A stretch of 64,000 nucleotides of DNA, taken from assembly GCA_039970095.1 (NCBI GenBank), contig JBDVMP010000046.1, forward strand, positions 1-64,000, written 5' to 3'. Shown here one piece after another: positions 18,129-28,400 of this stretch. Below the pieces are notes generated by a model, which worked only from the letters and a program-made list of their open reading frames with translations, did not search any database and had not been told where the DNA came from. The position numbers and the translations under genes were made by a program. This DNA is from JAMZMI01 sp039970095 (GTDB lineage Bacteria; Bacteroidota; Bacteroidia; Cytophagales; Cyclobacteriaceae). Within the stretch, counting starts at the first letter, position 1. Every line of letters starts with the position of its first letter.

Positions 18129-19631
18129 ATGAGTTCAAATAGAGAGATACTATTATGCTTCTCTGACGAAGACAACCAGCCCATAGAAGGTGGACTAAAG
18201 GGATGGGTGTCGAATTTTCATAAATTCCTTTCAACTCTTATTTCTCAGATTTCGAGAGACAATACGACCATCAGAATGGTTTCGGGGAATGATTTAAATT
18301 CTTTGGATTTTACCAAGGCAGGAGCTGTTATAATCATTCCAAGTGAGAACCTAATGAGATATAATGAGTTTCTTGTCAACTTGAATGGTTTTGCAAAACA
18401 AGCTAAGAAAGAAAATAACCTCAGAATTAACGGTATCTCTAGAGTATTCAAGGTAAATAAAAGGCCATTTGATATTGATTCGGCCTTACCGGAAATTTCA
18501 AATCTTATTTCTTACGATTTCTTTTTGATCGACTCACTTACAGGTGAGCCTCAGGAGTTTAAGCGGTTCTTTGGGAATGAAGCCGAACGAAGCTATTGGA
18601 TGAAATTGGTGGACATGGCTTATGACCTAAATCAGCTAATCGTTGAGGAGGCGAAGCTAGAAGAGGAGTCATCTGAGTCTGTTGACGACCGAGAAAAGAC
18701 TGTTTACCTGGCGAGTACAGGGATTGATATGGTTATCCAACGTGATATCATTAAAAGAGAACTGATTCGTCACGGTTATAAGGTTTTGCCACAGCATTCC
18801 CTGCCCAAAGAAATTAACGCATTGGAGTTAATGGTGAAGAATGACCTTGACAGATGCAGGCTTTCCATTCATTTAGTGGGAGAAGACTATGGCTACAGAC
18901 CAAAAGGGTCAGAATTGTCTGTTGTTGACATCCAAAATAGGTTGGCTTCAAACCATACCTATGAAATGGTGGAGTACAACAAGAAGAACAAAGAAAAGCT
19001 TCCGTTTAGCCGCCTTATTTGGGTTTCTCCAGAATTAAAAAATGTAACAGAAAGACAAAAGATATTTATAGAAGATTTGAAAACCGATGCGGCTTCTTTG
19101 GAAGAAGCGGAAGTATTGCAAATTACCCTGCCCGAATTAAAATCAATTATTAGAGAGGAGTTGGTTACGGGAGGAAGATTCCAAAATAAGCGTGATATAA
19201 AAGGGTATTCTCTTGAGGAGGTCGATGACAAACATATAGTTTATCTAATGACTGACAAGAGTGATAAAAAGAGCAGCACTCCAATTAAAGAGTATCTGGA
19301 GAACAAGGGCTTTAAGGTGGTTTTACCAAGTTTTGAGGGTGATTTAGTCGATATTCGATACATCCATCAGGAAAACCTCAGAAGGTGCGATGCATCAATA
19401 ATATATTTTGGCAAGTCCACAGAGGCTTGGATAAAGACGAAGTTACAGGATCTGTTAAAAGCTCCTGGTTTTGGCCGTGAAAAGAAAATGTTAGCTAAGG
19501 CTGTCTATTTTCAAGGGCAGAAAGATGTTGATTTAGAGCATTATAAGAAAAATAATGCTTTGGTTTTAGGTAGCAATGGTAGTTTTAAACCGGAAGACCT
19601 GGAGCCTTTTTTAACTAAACTAGGAAGTTAA
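18129..19631 (+). CDS. Multi-module TIR-like (DUF4062-like) protein, partner of the nSTAND NTPase
   Basis: This 500-residue protein has no signal peptide. The central module (about 190-345) matches the TIR-like family found beside STAND NTPases: VYLASTG at the first strand, a SLP motif, CRLSIHLVGEDYGYRPKG, SVVDIQNRLA and SRLIWVSPELK. A third module (about 366-480: HIVYLMTD, GFKVVLPSFEG, RRCDASIIYFGKS) looks like another Rossmann/TIR-type fold. Residues 1-165 (ILLCFSDED, AGAVIIIPSENL) may be a degenerate first copy. TIR domains often cleave NAD+ or make nucleotide signals, but I cannot assign a catalytic glutamate, so activity is unproven. The stop is one base from the start of the nSTAND gene (TAAAATG), which implies co-translation. 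The likely role is effector or adaptor for that NTPase. Confidence 0.75.
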   Translation: MSSNREILLCFSDEDNQPIEGGLKGWVSNFHKFLSTLISQISRDNTTIRMVSGNDLNSLDFTKAGAVIIIPSENLMRYNEFLVNLNGFAKQAKKENNLRINGISRVFKVNKRPFDIDSALPEISNLISYDFFLIDSLTGEPQEFKRFFGNEAERSYWMKLVDMAYDLNQLIVEEAKLEEESSESVDDREKTVYLASTGIDMVIQRDIIKRELIRHGYKVLPQHSLPKEINALELMVKNDLDRCRLSIHLVGEDYGYRPKGSELSVVDIQNRLASNHTYEMVEYNKKNKEKLPFSRLIWVSPELKNVTERQKIFIEDLKTDAASLEEAEVLQITLPELKSIIREELVTGGRFQNKRDIKGYSLEEVDDKHIVYLMTDKSDKKSSTPIKEYLENKGFKVVLPSFEGDLVDIRYIHQENLRRCDASIIYFGKSTEAWIKTKLQDLLKAPGFGREKKMLAKAVYFQGQKDVDLEHYKKNNALVLGSNGSFKPEDLEPFLTKLGS

Positions 19632-19632
19632 A

Positions 19633-22600
19633 ATGAGTGACAAAAACATTAAAATCGATCAGGATCAGGCTAATGATATAGTCGATATCACCGAGTTGAT
19701 CAACCCATTCCCAGGTCTTAGGCCATTTGGAGTGGAAGAGAGCCATTTGTTTTTTGGCAGAGAAGGGCAGAGCGATGAAGTGCTGGTTAAGCTGGCCGAG
19801 AACCGGTTTGTTGGAATCCTTGGAGCCTCCGGTAGTGGTAAGTCCTCATTTATGTATTGTGGTTTGGTGCCGTCGTTGAACGGTGGTTTTATGACTCAGG
19901 CTGGCTCTAACTGGCGAGTGGTAGTAGCCAGACCAGGAGGCGGGCCTATTGACAATCTAGCCGAGGCATTGTTGATTAAAGATAAGGCTTACAGCAATTT
20001 GTCGGAAGAAGACAAGCTGATTAAGAAAACCATCATCGGGACTGTTTTGAGAAGTAGTTCTTTAGGTTTAGTAGAGGTTATTAAGCAACTCAAGACAGAT
20101 GATGATCAAAATATTTTAGTGGTAATTGACCAGTTTGAGGAACTTTTCAGGTTCCGTAAACTAGAAGCTGCCACTTCCGATATGGATGAGTCCTCGGCTT
20201 TCGTAAATCTTCTTTTAGAAGCCATTCATCAATTTGATGAACAAATATATGTGACCATAACAATGAGATCGGATTTTATCGGAGAGTGTGCCAAATTCCC
20301 TGATTTAACACAAATGATTAATGATTCTCATTACCTGATTCCTCAAATGACAAGGGATCAGAAGCGAACAGCTATTGAAGGTCCAGTGGCAGTAGGAGGA
20401 GGAAAAATAGCACCAAGGTTGATTCAGCAACTGCTCAACGATGTAGGGGATAACCCGGATCAGTTACCTATTCTTCAGCATGCATTGATGAGGACTTGGA
20501 CAAACTGGGTTGACAACAGAAAACCTGGGGAACTGATGGATTTGAGAAATTACAACGCCATTGGAACCTTAAGAGAGGCACTTTCTCAGCACGCCAATGA
20601 AGCGTATGATTCATTATCTAAGCGAGAAAAAGAAATTTGTGAAGTGATGTTTAAATCACTGACAGAAAGAGGTAGTGAAAATCAAGGAATAAGGCGACCA
20701 ACCAAACTAGGTACCATAGCTTCTATTGCTGGTGTAAGCGATGATGAAGTCATAAGAGTGGTTGATAAATTCCGCGAGCCGGGAAGATCGTTGCTAATGC
20801 CGCCTTATGGCATCCGACTGGAAACGGATACAGTAATTGACATCTCTCACGAGAGTTTAATGCGTATTTGGGACAGATTGAAGCGCTGGCTTGATGAAGA
20901 ATCCAAAGCAGCTGAAATGTACCTTAAACTTTCAGAGTCTGCAGAGCGCTTTCAAGAAGGTAAAGCTTCATTATGGAAAATGCCGGATTTGCAGTTGGCA
21001 TTAAACTGGAGAGAAGAGAACAAACCAACATTGGTTTGGGGGCAGAGATATAATCCGGCCTTTGAAAGAACAATGGTTTTCTTGGAAACATCCGAGAAAG
21101 CCTATTTGACAGAGCAAAGAAACAAGGAATTACTTCAGAAAAGGCAGGTAAAGCGAATGCGCTTAACAGCCTTGATACTGGGGTTTGCAGCATTGGTCTG
21201 TATTTTCTTTGTGGTGTATGCATACCTGCAAAAAGGTTACGCAGAGGAGAACCTTAAAGAGGCAGAGAGACAAACAGACTTAGCGAAAATTGCGCAAGCC
21301 GATGCAGAAAGGCTCGAAGAGGAAGCAACCAAGTTGGCGGCAGATGCTATTAGAGAAAAGAATAAGGCGGATGCAGCACGTACAGATGCTGAAAAGCAGA
21401 AGGAACTAGCTAATCTAGAATCTGCCAGAGCTAGAAGGCAGCAAAGAATTGCAGATTCTGAGAGACAAAAAGCAGAAGCAGCTACAATTCAGGCAAATGA
21501 AAACCTTAAACTGGCCGAACAGCGGGAGAAGGAAGCAATAGAAGCCACAAATGCTGCTCTGGAAGCCGAGAAAAATGCTCAGCGCCTAAGAATGCAGTCA
21601 GTGTCTCAATCTATGGCCATCAAGGCCACCAAGATCAGTGTTAATTCGCTTGCAGATGATGAGAAGAAAGCACTTGTTGCTAAACAGGCTTATGATTTTT
21701 ATCAGGAGTATAAAGCGGAGGATAACCATTTCAATGGTGATGTTTATGCCGGAGTATACTATGGCTTAGAGGGCTTATTAGGTTCGCCAATTTATGACGA
21801 AGAAGGAAATCTCACAGGGCGAGAAAACAATGGGGACTCCATACTTAATCAATATCATGGTCACATTCCGGTGATGGACGAATATGGCAATACAGTTCAG
21901 GTAGGAGTGAGGTCTGTAATTTATTCCGACGATGGTCAGCGCATGTATTCGGCAGGTAGTGATGGTAGGTTGTTAGAATGGAATATGGCGGATGGTAAAA
22001 GAAAGCCTGTTGAGATTTACGCCCAAGATCAACTGAACAGGGTTGTTAATATTAGCTCTGACGAGAGGTATTTGGCTCTCGGAACAGATGACAACCACAT
22101 CCTACTTATTGATTTGAAAAATAAGGATGCTAACCCGAAATCTATTGAAGGACACAGAGGAGGTACTATTTTCGACCTGGTGTTTTTGCCTGATGGGGGA
22201 TTTATCTCATCTGGGGTTGATAGCAGGATACTATTACATAACTCAAATGGTACCACGGAAGTTGCCACATTGCCGTCAAGAGCTAAGTCATTGGCTATAA
22301 GCCCTGATGGAAAAAAATTGGCAGCTGGGCAGCAGGATGGCGAGGTTAAGCTGTTTGATCTGACATCTTCAGATTTTAAACAAACCAAGGTAGTTTTCAG
22401 AAAAGGAGATGATAAAAGCAACTCCATAAATGCCCTGCACTTCAATCACAAGGGAGATTTGCTAGCAATAGGGGATGATAGAGGAAATGTTACGATTTGG
22501 AACCTTGAGGCTAAGGAAAAATCTGGACCAACTTTAGGAGGGTTTAAGTCTGGTATTACGGATGTTCACTTCAGTCCTGACGATAATTTGATTGCGGCGA

Positions 22601-22905
22601 GTAGCAGGGATTTTACTGTGAGAATGTGGGATTTAGAAAATGTATACGATCTTCCGACAGTTTATGATGATCACGGAGATTGGGTGTGGTCTTTAGATTT
22701 TCATCCAGACGGTGAGCACTTCATCACGGGTTCAGCAGATGGTATTATACGTCTCTATAACACCAAGCCAGATGAATATGCCGCTATGATTTGTGAGTTA
22801 ATCACAACAGGGAATTTATCTCAAACAGAGTGGAATCAGTATGTGGGTGAAGGTATTGATTATGTGGAGACCTGCGAAGGTTTGCTTCAACGGCCTGAAG
22901 AATAA
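19633..22905 (+). CDS. Membrane-anchored nSTAND-type NTPase with C-terminal WD40 repeats
   Basis: The product is 1090 residues. The segment NPFPGLRPFGVEESHLFFGRE leads into Walker A GASGSGKS (residues 64-71), and Walker B with VVIDQFEELF follows at about 161-171, the signature of novel-STAND (nSTAND1) P-loop NTPases. A winged-helix-like region (about 300-430) ends in ISHESLMRIWDRLKRWLDEE, typical of this family. One transmembrane helix lies at about 512-532, followed by a long Ala/Glu/Lys coiled coil (about 535-680). WD40-like repeats fill about 750-1065 (GSDGRLLEWN, SRDFTVRMWD, GSADGIIRLYN). STAND proteins act as switches that oligomerise on ligand sensing by the repeat domain. With one membrane pass the WD40 part could face the periplasm while the NTPase faces the TIR-like partner. 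That topology is inference, and an orientation with both halves cytoplasmic is not excluded. Confidence 0.9.
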   Translation: MSDKNIKIDQDQANDIVDITELINPFPGLRPFGVEESHLFFGREGQSDEVLVKLAENRFVGILGASGSGKSSFMYCGLVPSLNGGFMTQAGSNWRVVVARPGGGPIDNLAEALLIKDKAYSNLSEEDKLIKKTIIGTVLRSSSLGLVEVIKQLKTDDDQNILVVIDQFEELFRFRKLEAATSDMDESSAFVNLLLEAIHQFDEQIYVTITMRSDFIGECAKFPDLTQMINDSHYLIPQMTRDQKRTAIEGPVAVGGGKIAPRLIQQLLNDVGDNPDQLPILQHALMRTWTNWVDNRKPGELMDLRNYNAIGTLREALSQHANEAYDSLSKREKEICEVMFKSLTERGSENQGIRRPTKLGTIASIAGVSDDEVIRVVDKFREPGRSLLMPPYGIRLETDTVIDISHESLMRIWDRLKRWLDEESKAAEMYLKLSESAERFQEGKASLWKMPDLQLALNWREENKPTLVWGQRYNPAFERTMVFLETSEKAYLTEQRNKELLQKRQVKRMRLTALILGFAALVCIFFVVYAYLQKGYAEENLKEAERQTDLAKIAQADAERLEEEATKLAADAIREKNKADAARTDAEKQKELANLESARARRQQRIADSERQKAEAATIQANENLKLAEQREKEAIEATNAALEAEKNAQRLRMQSVSQSMAIKATKISVNSLADDEKKALVAKQAYDFYQEYKAEDNHFNGDVYAGVYYGLEGLLGSPIYDEEGNLTGRENNGDSILNQYHGHIPVMDEYGNTVQVGVRSVIYSDDGQRMYSAGSDGRLLEWNMADGKRKPVEIYAQDQLNRVVNISSDERYLALGTDDNHILLIDLKNKDANPKSIEGHRGGTIFDLVFLPDGGFISSGVDSRILLHNSNGTTEVATLPSRAKSLAISPDGKKLAAGQQDGEVKLFDLTSSDFKQTKVVFRKGDDKSNSINALHFNHKGDLLAIGDDRGNVTIWNLEAKEKSGPTLGGFKSGITDVHFSPDDNLIAASSRDFTVRMWDLENVYDLPTVYDDHGDWVWSLDFHPDGEHFITGSADGIIRLYNTKPDEYAAMICELITTGNLSQTEWNQYVGEGIDYVETCEGLLQRPEE

Positions 22906-22926
22906 GCCCTAAGGAATTATACTTTT

Positions 22927-24078
22927 ATGAAGAAACTTTTACTACTAGCATTTTTTAGTGTTACCATCTCGCAGCTATACGCGCAAAACTGTGCGCAAAG
23001 GCTGAGTCAGGCCGAAAGGGACTATGAAGCAGGAAAGCTTATCGATATTCCACGGGTCGTTCAGGAATTGCTAAAGGGAGAGAATGGAGACTATAAGTGT
23101 GAGCTTTCGAAGGAGGAGGAGATTAGAGCTAGGAAACTCCTTACAAAGACTTTCATCTTTACAGATAGAGAAGCTGAAGCTGAAAACGCTCTAATAGGTC
23201 TTCTTAAGGTAGACCCAGAGCACCCACTTGATAAGCAGGTTGATCCACGTGAGTTGTTTTTTCTTATGGATCAGTTCAGAACAGAACCAATCTTTAGGGT
23301 AGCTATTCGAGCAGGAGCGAATATTAATCAAGTATATGTCATCGGAGATCAGTTTAGTGCAGCTAGTTCTGGTAGTAATCAGAATTTCCCAAAATTCTAT
23401 AATGGAAAAACTGTCAATGGGAATGATGACTTCAAATTGGATGATGGATCATCATATCAGGCCCAATCTGGAATTGCATTTGGCGTTACGGGAGAGTTAA
23501 TGATGGAGAGGCATTTGATCAAGGGCGTGGAAGTCGGGTTAGGCGTGCAATTCAGAAAGTCTAGCTATAATGTTGATGCATACCTTATTCCGGATGCGAG
23601 TTTTGTGACTACCGTAACAAACAGTCAAACCTATTTGCGAACACCATTTTTGTTGAGGTATAACCTGTTTTACAATAACCATAGGCATAAGGTTAAGCCC
23701 TATGTATATGCAGGTGCTAGTTTAGATTTTCTTTTGTCGGCTAGTTATTCAGAGGCGAGTAGAAGTGGGGGTACCACATTTACACTCGGAACCAAAAACG
23801 CTGATTTAACCGATAATAATCAAGTTAACACACTTGACTATTCCATTTTTGGAGGAGCTGGGATTAAGCTAAGAATAAACACGCACTATCTGACATTAGA
23901 AGGGAGATTTGATAATGCTTTGAACAACTACATTGATTCCGACAATCGCATGGCAAGCAATAGTTCAAATTTTGATTTGGCATTCGTTGAAGACAATTTA
24001 TCATTGAATAATATAAGCATTACCATCGGATGGGCTCATTCTATTTATAGCCCCAAGAAACTTAAAGAGTTTAAGTAA
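22927..24078 (+). CDS. Outer-membrane beta-barrel protein with a helical N-terminal domain
   Basis: The signal peptide (residues 1-19, ending QLYAQ) is clear. Residues about 20-120 are helical with TPR-like character (RARKLLTKTFIFTDREAEAENALIGLLKVDPEHP, a pattern often seen before Bacteroidota barrels). From about 125 (PIFRVAIRAGANINQ) to the end, alternating strands and GGAGIKLRI / ISITIGWAHSIY fit a PorT-like or OMP_b-brl barrel. The gene follows the nSTAND gene by 21 bases and precedes the lipoprotein gene by 3, so it is probably in the same transcript. An outer-membrane component in a TIR/STAND operon is unusual and hints at signalling across, or assembly into, the envelope. No more specific family is recognised. 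Confidence 0.78.
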   Translation: MKKLLLLAFFSVTISQLYAQNCAQRLSQAERDYEAGKLIDIPRVVQELLKGENGDYKCELSKEEEIRARKLLTKTFIFTDREAEAENALIGLLKVDPEHPLDKQVDPRELFFLMDQFRTEPIFRVAIRAGANINQVYVIGDQFSAASSGSNQNFPKFYNGKTVNGNDDFKLDDGSSYQAQSGIAFGVTGELMMERHLIKGVEVGLGVQFRKSSYNVDAYLIPDASFVTTVTNSQTYLRTPFLLRYNLFYNNHRHKVKPYVYAGASLDFLLSASYSEASRSGGTTFTLGTKNADLTDNNQVNTLDYSIFGGAGIKLRINTHYLTLEGRFDNALNNYIDSDNRMASNSSNFDLAFVEDNLSLNNISITIGWAHSIYSPKKLKEFK

Positions 24079-24081
24079 TTC

Positions 24082-25401
24082 ATGAGAAACGATTTTACAA
24101 TATTCATCGCCTTTGTTCTTTTCACTCTAGGGTGTAAGCCGACTGACTCTGATAGCCCGTTACCAGAAGATATTTTTGTTAAATATTATGGGCTAGCCGG
24201 CCAGCAGGAAGCTATAGATATTATATACAATGAGGATGAGGGACAATACATGATATTGGCTTCTCAGACCTTATCCGACGGAAATACTGATTTCTATTTT
24301 ATCACCGCCGATCAGGGAGGAAATTTCGTCAATTCAGAGATAGCGGATTTTGTTGATGATTTAGGAGATAGTCGTGTTGATGTACCGGCTAGAATCAAAC
24401 AAATATCGGCAACAGAATATTTAGTTGTTGGAACATCTACAAGCTCTACTGATGAGAGTAAAATAGTATGGAAGGTTATAAATCATAACCTTTCTAATGC
24501 GGCTGATGGGTATTTTGAGATCACAGATGAAAATAACACCTTGGAAGCAGCAGATATCATTCAGGTTGCAGGTGAGGATAATGTTGTGATTCTTGGAACT
24601 ACATCTTCGCCAGAAGATGATGATCCGGCAGTTAACCCAGGGAAGCAGCTACTTTTGACCAAGAGAGACCTCAGTAATACTCGGGTTTGGCGCAAGAGCA
24701 TGGGAGGAAGTGGAGATGATGAAGCGCTTTCTTTGTTTGAAATGCAAACAGGGAATCTCGCGCTATTTGGGTCAACGAGCAGGTCGGGGCTCGGTTCGGA
24801 TGGGGTGCAATATGACGGAGTAAATGTACTCGCTATTTTTACTAACTCTTTGGGTACACCTGATGGAGCAGGAGTGGCCTATGGTTTCTCCACTTACCCA
24901 GACAATGACGATGTTCCTTCATCTGTCATCAGAATAAATAGTGACTTTCGGATCACAGGAACCTCATCTTTTGGCAATAGTGAGAATGCTTTTATTATGG
25001 GGATCAATAGGTCGGGTACCCTTGATGATGTTGCCATTGTTCCAACAGTGTTGGAAACCAACGATTTTAACGACATTGATACAAGAGGAAATACTTTGGT
25101 AAAAGCCTTTAACGGAGATTACCTGGTTATGGGTAGCTACCCATCATTTGATGCCAGTGCCTCCAATGATATCACAAACAATCGTCTTGAAGAAATGATG
25201 ATACTCAGAACAGACGCCAATGGGAATAAATTATCTGATTTTGATCAGTGGTATGGACTTGAATCAGGAAATGATCGAGCCAATAAAGCGATCAACCTTC
25301 CCGACGGCAAAATTGCTGTTGTGGGGACATTTGATTTTGGAAGTGGAACTACTTTGATAGGGTTATTGAAGCTGAATATCAACGGAGAGTTGAGGGAGTA
25401 A
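24082..25401 (+). CDS. Lipoprotein with beta-propeller-like repeats
   Basis: The N-terminus (hydrophobic, then TLGC) has a lipobox with Cys18 as the lipidated residue, so the 439-residue product should be anchored in a membrane. The mature part carries repeated segments of about 50-60 residues with the pattern EALSLFEMQTGNLALFGST, NTLVKAFNGDYLVMGSY and KAINLPDGKIAVVGTF, together with a GGSGDDEA motif. This pattern is typical of the SBBP/Kelch-like propeller proteins common in Bacteroidota. It starts three bases after the barrel gene stop and is followed after 89 bases by the giant T9SS protein, whose own N-terminal propeller has similar strands. A surface-exposed binding or scaffold role is plausible but not shown. 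Confidence 0.8.
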   Translation: MRNDFTIFIAFVLFTLGCKPTDSDSPLPEDIFVKYYGLAGQQEAIDIIYNEDEGQYMILASQTLSDGNTDFYFITADQGGNFVNSEIADFVDDLGDSRVDVPARIKQISATEYLVVGTSTSSTDESKIVWKVINHNLSNAADGYFEITDENNTLEAADIIQVAGEDNVVILGTTSSPEDDDPAVNPGKQLLLTKRDLSNTRVWRKSMGGSGDDEALSLFEMQTGNLALFGSTSRSGLGSDGVQYDGVNVLAIFTNSLGTPDGAGVAYGFSTYPDNDDVPSSVIRINSDFRITGTSSFGNSENAFIMGINRSGTLDDVAIVPTVLETNDFNDIDTRGNTLVKAFNGDYLVMGSYPSFDASASNDITNNRLEEMMILRTDANGNKLSDFDQWYGLESGNDRANKAINLPDGKIAVVGTFDFGSGTTLIGLLKLNINGELRE

Positions 25402-25424
25402 ACCACTGATATAATAAAAATTAT

Positions 25425-25445
25425 ACTATTTTTTCACAAAATAGT
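25425..25445. promoter_or_regulatory. AT-rich 8-bp inverted repeat before the giant type A protein gene
   Basis: ACTATTTT and AAAATAGT flank five bases (TTCAC). The stem is A/T-rich and lacks a following U-run, so it is not a convincing terminator. It could be an operator or a weak leader structure ahead of the ATG at 25491. Confidence 0.25.
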
Positions 25446-25490
25446 TAAAAAATTAGAGCAAATTTGTTTTTGAACCGCTCGATTAATGTT

Positions 25491-28400
25491 ATGAAAAGAC
25501 TCAACTATTTAATCTTATCCTCTTTAATCACCTTATCGTTTAGTTCGTATTCTCAAGCGCTTATTGGGTCTACAACACAGCTTTCCACAATAGGTACTAA
25601 TGGTGTTACTAATGTAGGTTCGGAAAAGAGTGCTGTCGCTTATTCAAGTTCCACAGAAGAATATCTGGTAGTGTGGTCGTCGGACAATACAAATGATGAT
25701 TTTGGAATTTATGCGCAGTTCGTTGATGGAACAACTGGTGCTGAAGTTGGGTCAGATTTTGCCATTGTGGCCAGTACTGCTAGTGAGAATCATCAGACCC
25801 CTTCTGTAGTTTATAACCCAACTAGTGATGAATTTTTAGTTGTTTGGAGTTCCTTTATTAGTCCGACTAGTTACATATACGCTCAGCGAGTTGATGAGGC
25901 TGGCACCCTTCAAGGGTCAGTTGTTACGGTGGCATCAAGTTCTTCGGTTTTAAGCAATCCAGATGTTTCTTACAGTGCAACTTCTGATGTCTATATGGTT
26001 GCTTTCCAAAACGGCAGCAATAGTCATGTGTCTGTACAGGTGCTTGGTGGAGCAACTGCTTCTTTATCAGGGGGTAATATTCACATTAGCGATGCTGCTG
26101 GAGCAGGTGTCAATAATCAACAACCAAAAATAGCATGGAATTCTGCGCAGGATGAGTTTTTTGTCGTGTGGAACACAGATCCAGTAACGGACGGAGCATT
26201 CGAAATTTATGCTCAGCGACTTGATGCGGCTGGGGCTGATGTTTCTGCCACCACTAATATTAAGGTTTCTAATGTCGGCGATGGAGATGCAGCTACCGCC
26301 TCAAGTAACCCTGATGTTGTTTATAATCCTGATGATGATGAGTATTTTGTTGTATACAGTGCAGATGTAACAGATGGAGTATACAAAATTTATGGATCAA
26401 TTCGCGACAATGTTGGTGCTCAAGTTGTTGCACATACCACCTACTCAACCAACAGTAACGGGACATTTCCTCAAGTAGAGTATAACAGTATCAATGACCA
26501 GTATCTTATTTCGTTTCTGGATATTCAAGGTACAGACGCTGAGGTCTATGGACAGCTTGTGACAGCTGCGGGAGCCGAAACAGGAACTGACGATTTTGAA
26601 CTGATTGTAACAGGAGCAGGAGATAGCGATGGACTTGAGGCTAGGCCAGTTGGTCATGGAATGACTATAGGAAGATTAGCTTCTTATCTGGTGGTTCAGT
26701 CAGCAGAGAGGATTACCGATGAGTATGAGGTTTTTGGACAACTTTGGGGTGTTTCAGAGAATAATGTGGCTATCACAAGGGTGGATGCAAATCCAACAAA
26801 GGCCACAACACTCAATTTTTCTGTTGATTTCAGTCTGCCAGTGACAGGCTTTTCGGCATCTAATTTAGCAATAACAGTTTCTGGCGTTTCGGGTGAAGCA
26901 CTCGGTACAATCACAGGTTCTGGTACTTCGTACAACGTACCTGTAGATGTAACTACTGGTGAAGGAACGGTAAGGTTAGATATGAACAATGCCACGGCAA
27001 TTGACCTTGTGGTTGACAATGTTCCATTCACTACTGGGGAAGTTTACGATGTTGATCTTACCGCTCCTTTATTGTCATCATCATTACCAGTTGCAGGTTC
27101 CACAAATTCATATCCTAGCCAGGATATTACATTGACCTTTGATGATGATATGGCCAAAGGATCCGGTAACATTCTGATCAGAGAATTGTCTGGTGATGCG
27201 ATTGTCGAAACTATTGATGTTACCACAGGCTCTGTAACTATTTCAACTAATGTTGTAACCATCAACCCAACAATCAACCTTTCCAAAGGTGTTTCATACT
27301 ATTTAGAAATAGCTTCAGGGGCATTAACCAATACTCTGGTCACAGATTATGCAGGCATTTCAGGAAACAGTACTTTGAGTTTTACTGTTGCAGATATCGT
27401 CATCAATGAAGTGGTTTTGGAGCCTCAGTTTGATTGGAGCCCTGCTTTTGATGGTTCTGATGGGGCGTCTTTAGTAAACTCTGAAGATGATTGGATAGAA
27501 TTATACATAAACTCAACTGGAATAGATTTTTCTGTAGGTACATATCCTAATAAGTGGATTATCGAAATTGATAATGACAATGACGGGACTGATTACTTTG
27601 GAGATTTAGATGTCGTTGGTGGAAATGGCTCAGGAGCCTTTGATGTTTCTAATTACATTTCAAGTGGCTCTGGAACTTTTAACTCCACTGAACCAGGAGA
27701 TTATCTCGTTTTGGGAAACCCCTTTGGGGCAAATGATTTGACCAACCCTGTTCGTATTACGTTAAAAGATCCGGGAGGGGCAGTTGTTGATGAAGTGATT
27801 ATTGGTACAGGAGGATTTACTGATTATGTTTCAAATGGGGTTGATACAGGCGCTTCAGGAACGGAAGCTGCCTTCAGAAGACCCAATGGGGCCGACACAG
27901 ATACTGACAACACTGACTTCTTTCAAAACTTTGCTTCAATCGGAAGTGAAAATCCTAATTTCCCACTTATTACCAATGCAACGTGGTTAGACGAAAATCC
28001 TCAGGATGGAGTTGTTGATAGATTACAGTTGGATTTTAATGAAGCGGTAAATATAACTGATGCAGGCGCAGGCTTTGACGCCATCACCATATCAGGAGGG
28101 ATTACGATTGATGATCAGGATTACTCAGATATTACAGGTACTGCCACATCCCTCACACTGGATGTTTCCAACGTAAGCACAGGTACAGCTGACCCAGGAG
28201 TAACTGTGCAATATGACAATACGGGGAGTTCCACTATTATATCAAATGCAAGTGCCAATGAAATACCTCACGGAGAGACTCCAGATACCTATATAGATGC
28301 AGCAGAGCCTTTTGTGCTTAATGCTTTAACCATTGATTCTGGCACACCGGATGGAACTATTGATGAAATAGAAATTGAGTTTTCAGAAAACGTAACTGAT

